Assembly (NCBI RefSeq): GCF_028877475.1
Contig: NZ_CP113527.1
Span: 1,915,501 to 1,979,500 of the forward strand
Source of the DNA: Lysinibacillus irui
GTDB lineage: Bacteria > Bacillota > Bacilli > Bacillales_A > Planococcaceae
Reading direction: 5' to 3'
Length of the DNA stretch: 64,000 nt
How positions within the stretch are numbered: position 1 is the first letter of the stretch; each line of letters begins with the position of its first letter. The notes beneath the pieces were generated by a model. It worked only from the letters and a program-made list of their open reading frames with translations, did no database searches and was not told where the DNA came from. Positions 61,406-64,000 of the stretch are shown piece by piece. Both the position numbers and the translations under genes were made by a program.

Positions 61406-61597
61406 CTAAGTATTTACATGTTTTTTATCCATTTCTTTAGTAAATGGAATCCATACAATGCCTACGATAAATAAAATATTACCTGTCCACCTAATCCATA
61501 AATAATAAGGATGGTCTTTTAACAAGTACAACGAGGTTAGGATAATAACCAACCCAATACCAATGAGCAATTTTAAAAAAATCGGAATTTTTGTCAT
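61406..61597 (-). CDS. small two-helix membrane protein
   Basis: 63 residues from ATG 61597, 7 nt after GGAGG (the frame extends to 61624 without a site). Helices at about 7-25 and 35-52; WIRWTGNILFIVGIVWIPF. It follows the HXXEE gene by 40 nt, same strand, likely one operon. Unknown function. Confidence 0.6.
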   Translation of the reverse strand: MTKIPIFLKLLIGIGLVIILTSLYLLKDHPYYLWIRWTGNILFIVGIVWIPFTKEMDKKHVNT

Positions 61598-61637
61598 TCT
61601 ACTTCCTCCTTCCTTACTTTTCACGATAAAAATGTGT

Positions 61638-62171
61638 TTAGATAACTCTTTTTCCTAACCAATGAGCAGTAAAGACAATGGGGAAAAATAATAGGCCAAA
61701 AGGAAGGCTTATTAAAATTATATGCCACGTAATGATTCCGCTATTAAACAAAGATTTAAATAAAATAATACTATAGGGAATAATAATGATGGCTGATGTT
61801 ATAGCTCCTGGGGTGATAGAGCGAAAGAATATCGATTGTCCAATATGGGTAAAAGCATGGATAAAGAAAACAAGTGTGACGGATGTGAAAAAATAGAAAG
61901 TAAGAGCTACCCCGTTTATGAAATATTGGTTAGCTAGAATGGTAGAGAGACTCACAAATAAAAAGATAAATAATACAGCAACAGCAAATTGAGCAGTGGT
62001 CATTGAAAATTGTTTTACCACTTTATCTGCTATTTTAGGGGGTAATCTTTCATACAGCTTATGACGATTATGATGTAACCATTTTTCTATCATAATAATT
62101 TCTTCAAAGTCATGGATAATAAATATAATAGGAAACAACCAAATAAGTGTTTGGACATTCAACCAATCCAT
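61638..62171 (-). CDS. HXXEE domain membrane protein
   Basis: 177 residues; GGAGAGAGTATTCAT precedes the ATG. IIHDFEEIIMIEKWL carries the HxxEE motif that names the family; five or six membrane helices follow, with FIHAFTHIGQSIFFRSITPG in the middle (a second His motif). The histidines may bind metal; the function is not known. First gene of a two-gene operon. Confidence 0.82.
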   Translation of the reverse strand: MDWLNVQTLIWLFPIIFIIHDFEEIIMIEKWLHHNRHKLYERLPPKIADKVVKQFSMTTAQFAVAVLFIFLFVSLSTILANQYFINGVALTFYFFTSVTLVFFIHAFTHIGQSIFFRSITPGAITSAIIIIPYSIILFKSLFNSGIITWHIILISLPFGLLFFPIVFTAHWLGKRVI

Positions 62172-62831
62172 ATGAATACTCTCTCCTTATCTCTATGCTG
62201 GAAGCGGCACTGAAAATACCATTTATATGTAATATGGGTTAATAATAACATACTGAAAACTGGAAAGTATAAAATAGAAAATAGAGAGGTTGTTTGAATC
62301 TCAGAAATAAGGAATCGCAGGATGAAAATATGAGTGAAACAAACGAATAAACTAAACGAGGAACCCTTTACTTAGCAACTAGCAAAGAAGGGACGGTCGT
62401 TAATGATATTCAAAGTACGCATGTTAAAATCGTGAAGAAGAAAGAGATAAAACGTCTAGTCACCAGGTGGAGGGGCAGATAGTCTTTGATAGCTAAGTTT
62501 ACGGCTACATTAGGTAATAAGAAATGGGGTAAACAGACAAACAAGGATGCAGGTAAAATGATTTTTCGGTATAATAATTATACATATCGAGTAGAAATAG
62601 GTTGGGCTCGTTTTTCCTTTTTAAGGTAGAGGCTATGGGAATTATTTCGGAAATTTATTGAATTGTTTGCTTTAATAAAAATACAAACACTTGCTATGTC
62701 CAATAAGAAGAGTAAGTAAATTAACGAACAACTTTCAAATTTGAATTTTTTGTTAATGATTAGCTCATTTTACCATTTTCCCGTTCATTCGTGATATTCT
62801 ATATTAGAATAATAAATCAGGAGGCGGTAAT
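62172..62831 (+). other. 660-bp gap with decayed coding DNA
   Basis: Start-less frames near 62360-62480 (ending VNDIQSTHVKIVKKKEIKRL) and near 62490-62630 (AKFTATLGNKKWGKQTNKDA, then GKMIFRYNNYTYRVEIGWAR) look like fragments of one lost protein, broken by a stop between them. The ribosome site AGGAGGCGG of the next gene ends the gap. Confidence 0.45.
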
Positions 62832-64000
62832 ATGTATTATAGCAATGGTAACTATGAAGCTTTCGCACGACCTAAAAAACCTGAAGGGGTAGATGAAAAA
62901 TCTGCGTATCTTATTGGTTCAGGACTAGCCTCCCTTTCAGCGGCATGCTTTTTAATTCGTGATGGCCAAATGAAAGGGGAAAATATTCATATTCTAGAGG
63001 AATTGGATATTTCGGGAGGTAGTCTTGATGGTACTCTTAATCCGACAAGAGGATTTATTATTCGCGGTGGTCGAGAAATGGAGGATCATTTTGAATGCTT
63101 GTGGGATTTATTCCGTTCCATTCCGTCCTTAGAAGTAGAAAATGCTTCGGTTTTAGATGAATTTTATTGGTTAAATAAAGAAGATCCTAATTATTCGAAA
63201 TGTCGATTAATAAAGGATAGAGGGCAAAGACTGCAAGATGATGGGAAGTTCACCTTATCGGATCAATCATCTGAAGAAATGATTAAATTATTCTTTACCC
63301 CTGAGGAAAAATTAGAGGATAAAAAAATCACTGACGTTTTTTCAGAGGATTTTTTTGAATCGAATTTTTGGCTTTATTGGTCCACGATGTTTGCGTTTGA
63401 AAAATGGCATTCTGCTATGGAAATGCGTCGTTATATTATGCGTTTCATCCATCATATTGGGGGATTACCAGATTTATCAGCATTGAAATTTACAAAGTAT
63501 AATCAGTATGAATCTTTAGTACTGCCAATGATTAAATACTTAGAAAGCCATGATGTTGATTTCCAATATAATACGGTTGTCGAAAATGTCTTGGTTGATA
63601 AAGTGGGAGACAAAAAAGTAGCTCATACGCTCGTTTTAAGAAAAGATGGCGTGAAAAAGAATATTGAGCTGACAGAAAATGAATTAGTGTTTGTGACAAA
63701 CGGCAGTATTACCGAGAGTACAACTTACGGTGATAATAATACACCGGCACCTAAAAGCACTGATTTAGGTGGCAGCTGGTCACTTTGGAAAAACATCGCT
63801 GCACAAGATAGTGAGTTTGGTCGTCCAGAAAAATTCTGCGACAATCTTCCAGAAGAAAGTTGGTTTGTGTCAGCAACACTTACGACATTGGATGATCGCG
63901 TAGCTCCATATATTGAAAAGATTAGTAAAAGAGATCCCTATGCTGGTAAGGTCGTAACAGGGGGGATTGTCACAGCGACAGATTCTAATTGGATGCTAAG
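62832..64000 (+). CDS. ohyA: oleate hydratase (partial, continues beyond window)
   Basis: ATG 62832, 6 nt after AGGAGGCGG; 389 codons are present and the frame runs out of the window. [20 protein letters not shown], then [20 protein letters not shown] (FAD-binding GxGxxS), [21 protein letters not shown] and [20 protein letters not shown] are diagnostic of the myosin-cross-reactive antigen / oleate hydratase family. The enzyme adds water to oleic acid to give 10-hydroxystearate with FAD as structural cofactor; it helps detoxify unsaturated fatty acids. Normal length is about 580-590 residues. Confidence 0.95.
   Translation, partial: MYYSNGNYEAFARPKKPEGVDEKSAYLIGSGLASLSAACFLIRDGQMKGENIHILEELDISGGSLDGTLNPTRGFIIRGGREMEDHFECLWDLFRSIPSLEVENASVLDEFYWLNKEDPNYSKCRLIKDRGQRLQDDGKFTLSDQSSEEMIKLFFTPEEKLEDKKITDVFSEDFFESNFWLYWSTMFAFEKWHSAMEMRRYIMRFIHHIGGLPDLSALKFTKYNQYESLVLPMIKYLESHDVDFQYNTVVENVLVDKVGDKKVAHTLVLRKDGVKKNIELTENELVFVTNGSITESTTYGDNNTPAPKSTDLGGSWSLWKNIAAQDSEFGRPEKFCDNLPEESWFVSATLTTLDDRVAPYIEKISKRDPYAGKVVTGGIVTATDSNWML

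Overview
The window reads as chromosomal DNA of a low-GC, spore-forming, Gram-positive rod of the Bacillales, most like Lysinibacillus or Solibacillus. The evidence is strong AGGAGG-type ribosome sites with many TTG and GTG starts, a glcU-gdh pair, a YteA-type zinc-finger protein, an S-layer-homology protein, a T-box leader, sigma-B-like promoters and a general stress protein 17M homologue. The species call is inference. There is no rRNA, intact tRNA, CRISPR array, phage or intact insertion sequence.

Layout. 1-9 kb: the end of a threonine-aldolase-like gene, a DUF1697 gene, a gluzincin-like protein, a frameshifted secreted protein, an SDR behind a 24-bp palindrome, three DinB-family proteins and an EamA exporter. 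9-12.6 kb: PhzF, then a divergent MocR regulator/EamA exporter pair with 13-bp direct repeats between them. 13-18 kb: an unknown secreted protein with a small membrane partner, a decayed LytTR/membrane module, an ECF sigma/anti-sigma pair and small conserved genes. 18-27.6 kb: a 1374-residue secreted nuclease, an APH-fold kinase, a cupin relic, a relic tRNA, stress proteins, and LysE and MFS exporters. 28-36 kb: GNAT enzymes, a methyltransferase, TrhO, a sigma-B-type SDR, a P-loop kinase and DUF3224. 36.4-39.3 kb: an ArsR-MFS-nitroreductase cluster that shares palindromic operators. 39.5-41.3 kb: glcU-gdh. 41.4-48.7 kb: broken and small genes, SMI1/KNR4, YteA, a thioredoxin-reductase-like enzyme, an XRE repressor with a membrane partner, and a GNAT. 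49-52.8 kb: SLH protein, beta-propeller protein, secreted protein and cold-shock protein. 53-56.3 kb: an archaeal-type Asp/Asn-tRNA ligase under a T-box, a DUF1835 protein and a 21-bp minisatellite. 56.6-62.2 kb: lipoprotein, a structured leader with a 9-codon ORF before an SDR, DUF1569, DUF2798, a Qnr-like pentapeptide protein, a BASS transporter and an HXXEE protein. 62.8 kb to the end: the start of oleate hydratase.

Most genes are single units flanked by intrinsic terminators, so this is a typical accessory and stress-adaptation stretch: detoxifying oxidoreductases, acetyltransferases, exporters and local repressors. Gene decay is frequent, with about eight pseudogenes or fragments.

The most notable non-coding items are the three-way-junction leader with an embedded 9-codon ORF (57065-57345), the hierarchical 21-bp repeat array (55940-56256), the operator family of the ArsR cluster with a duplicated promoter, a decayed tRNA (24032-24108), and a dispersed GGCGC-type hairpin found about a dozen times 3' of genes.
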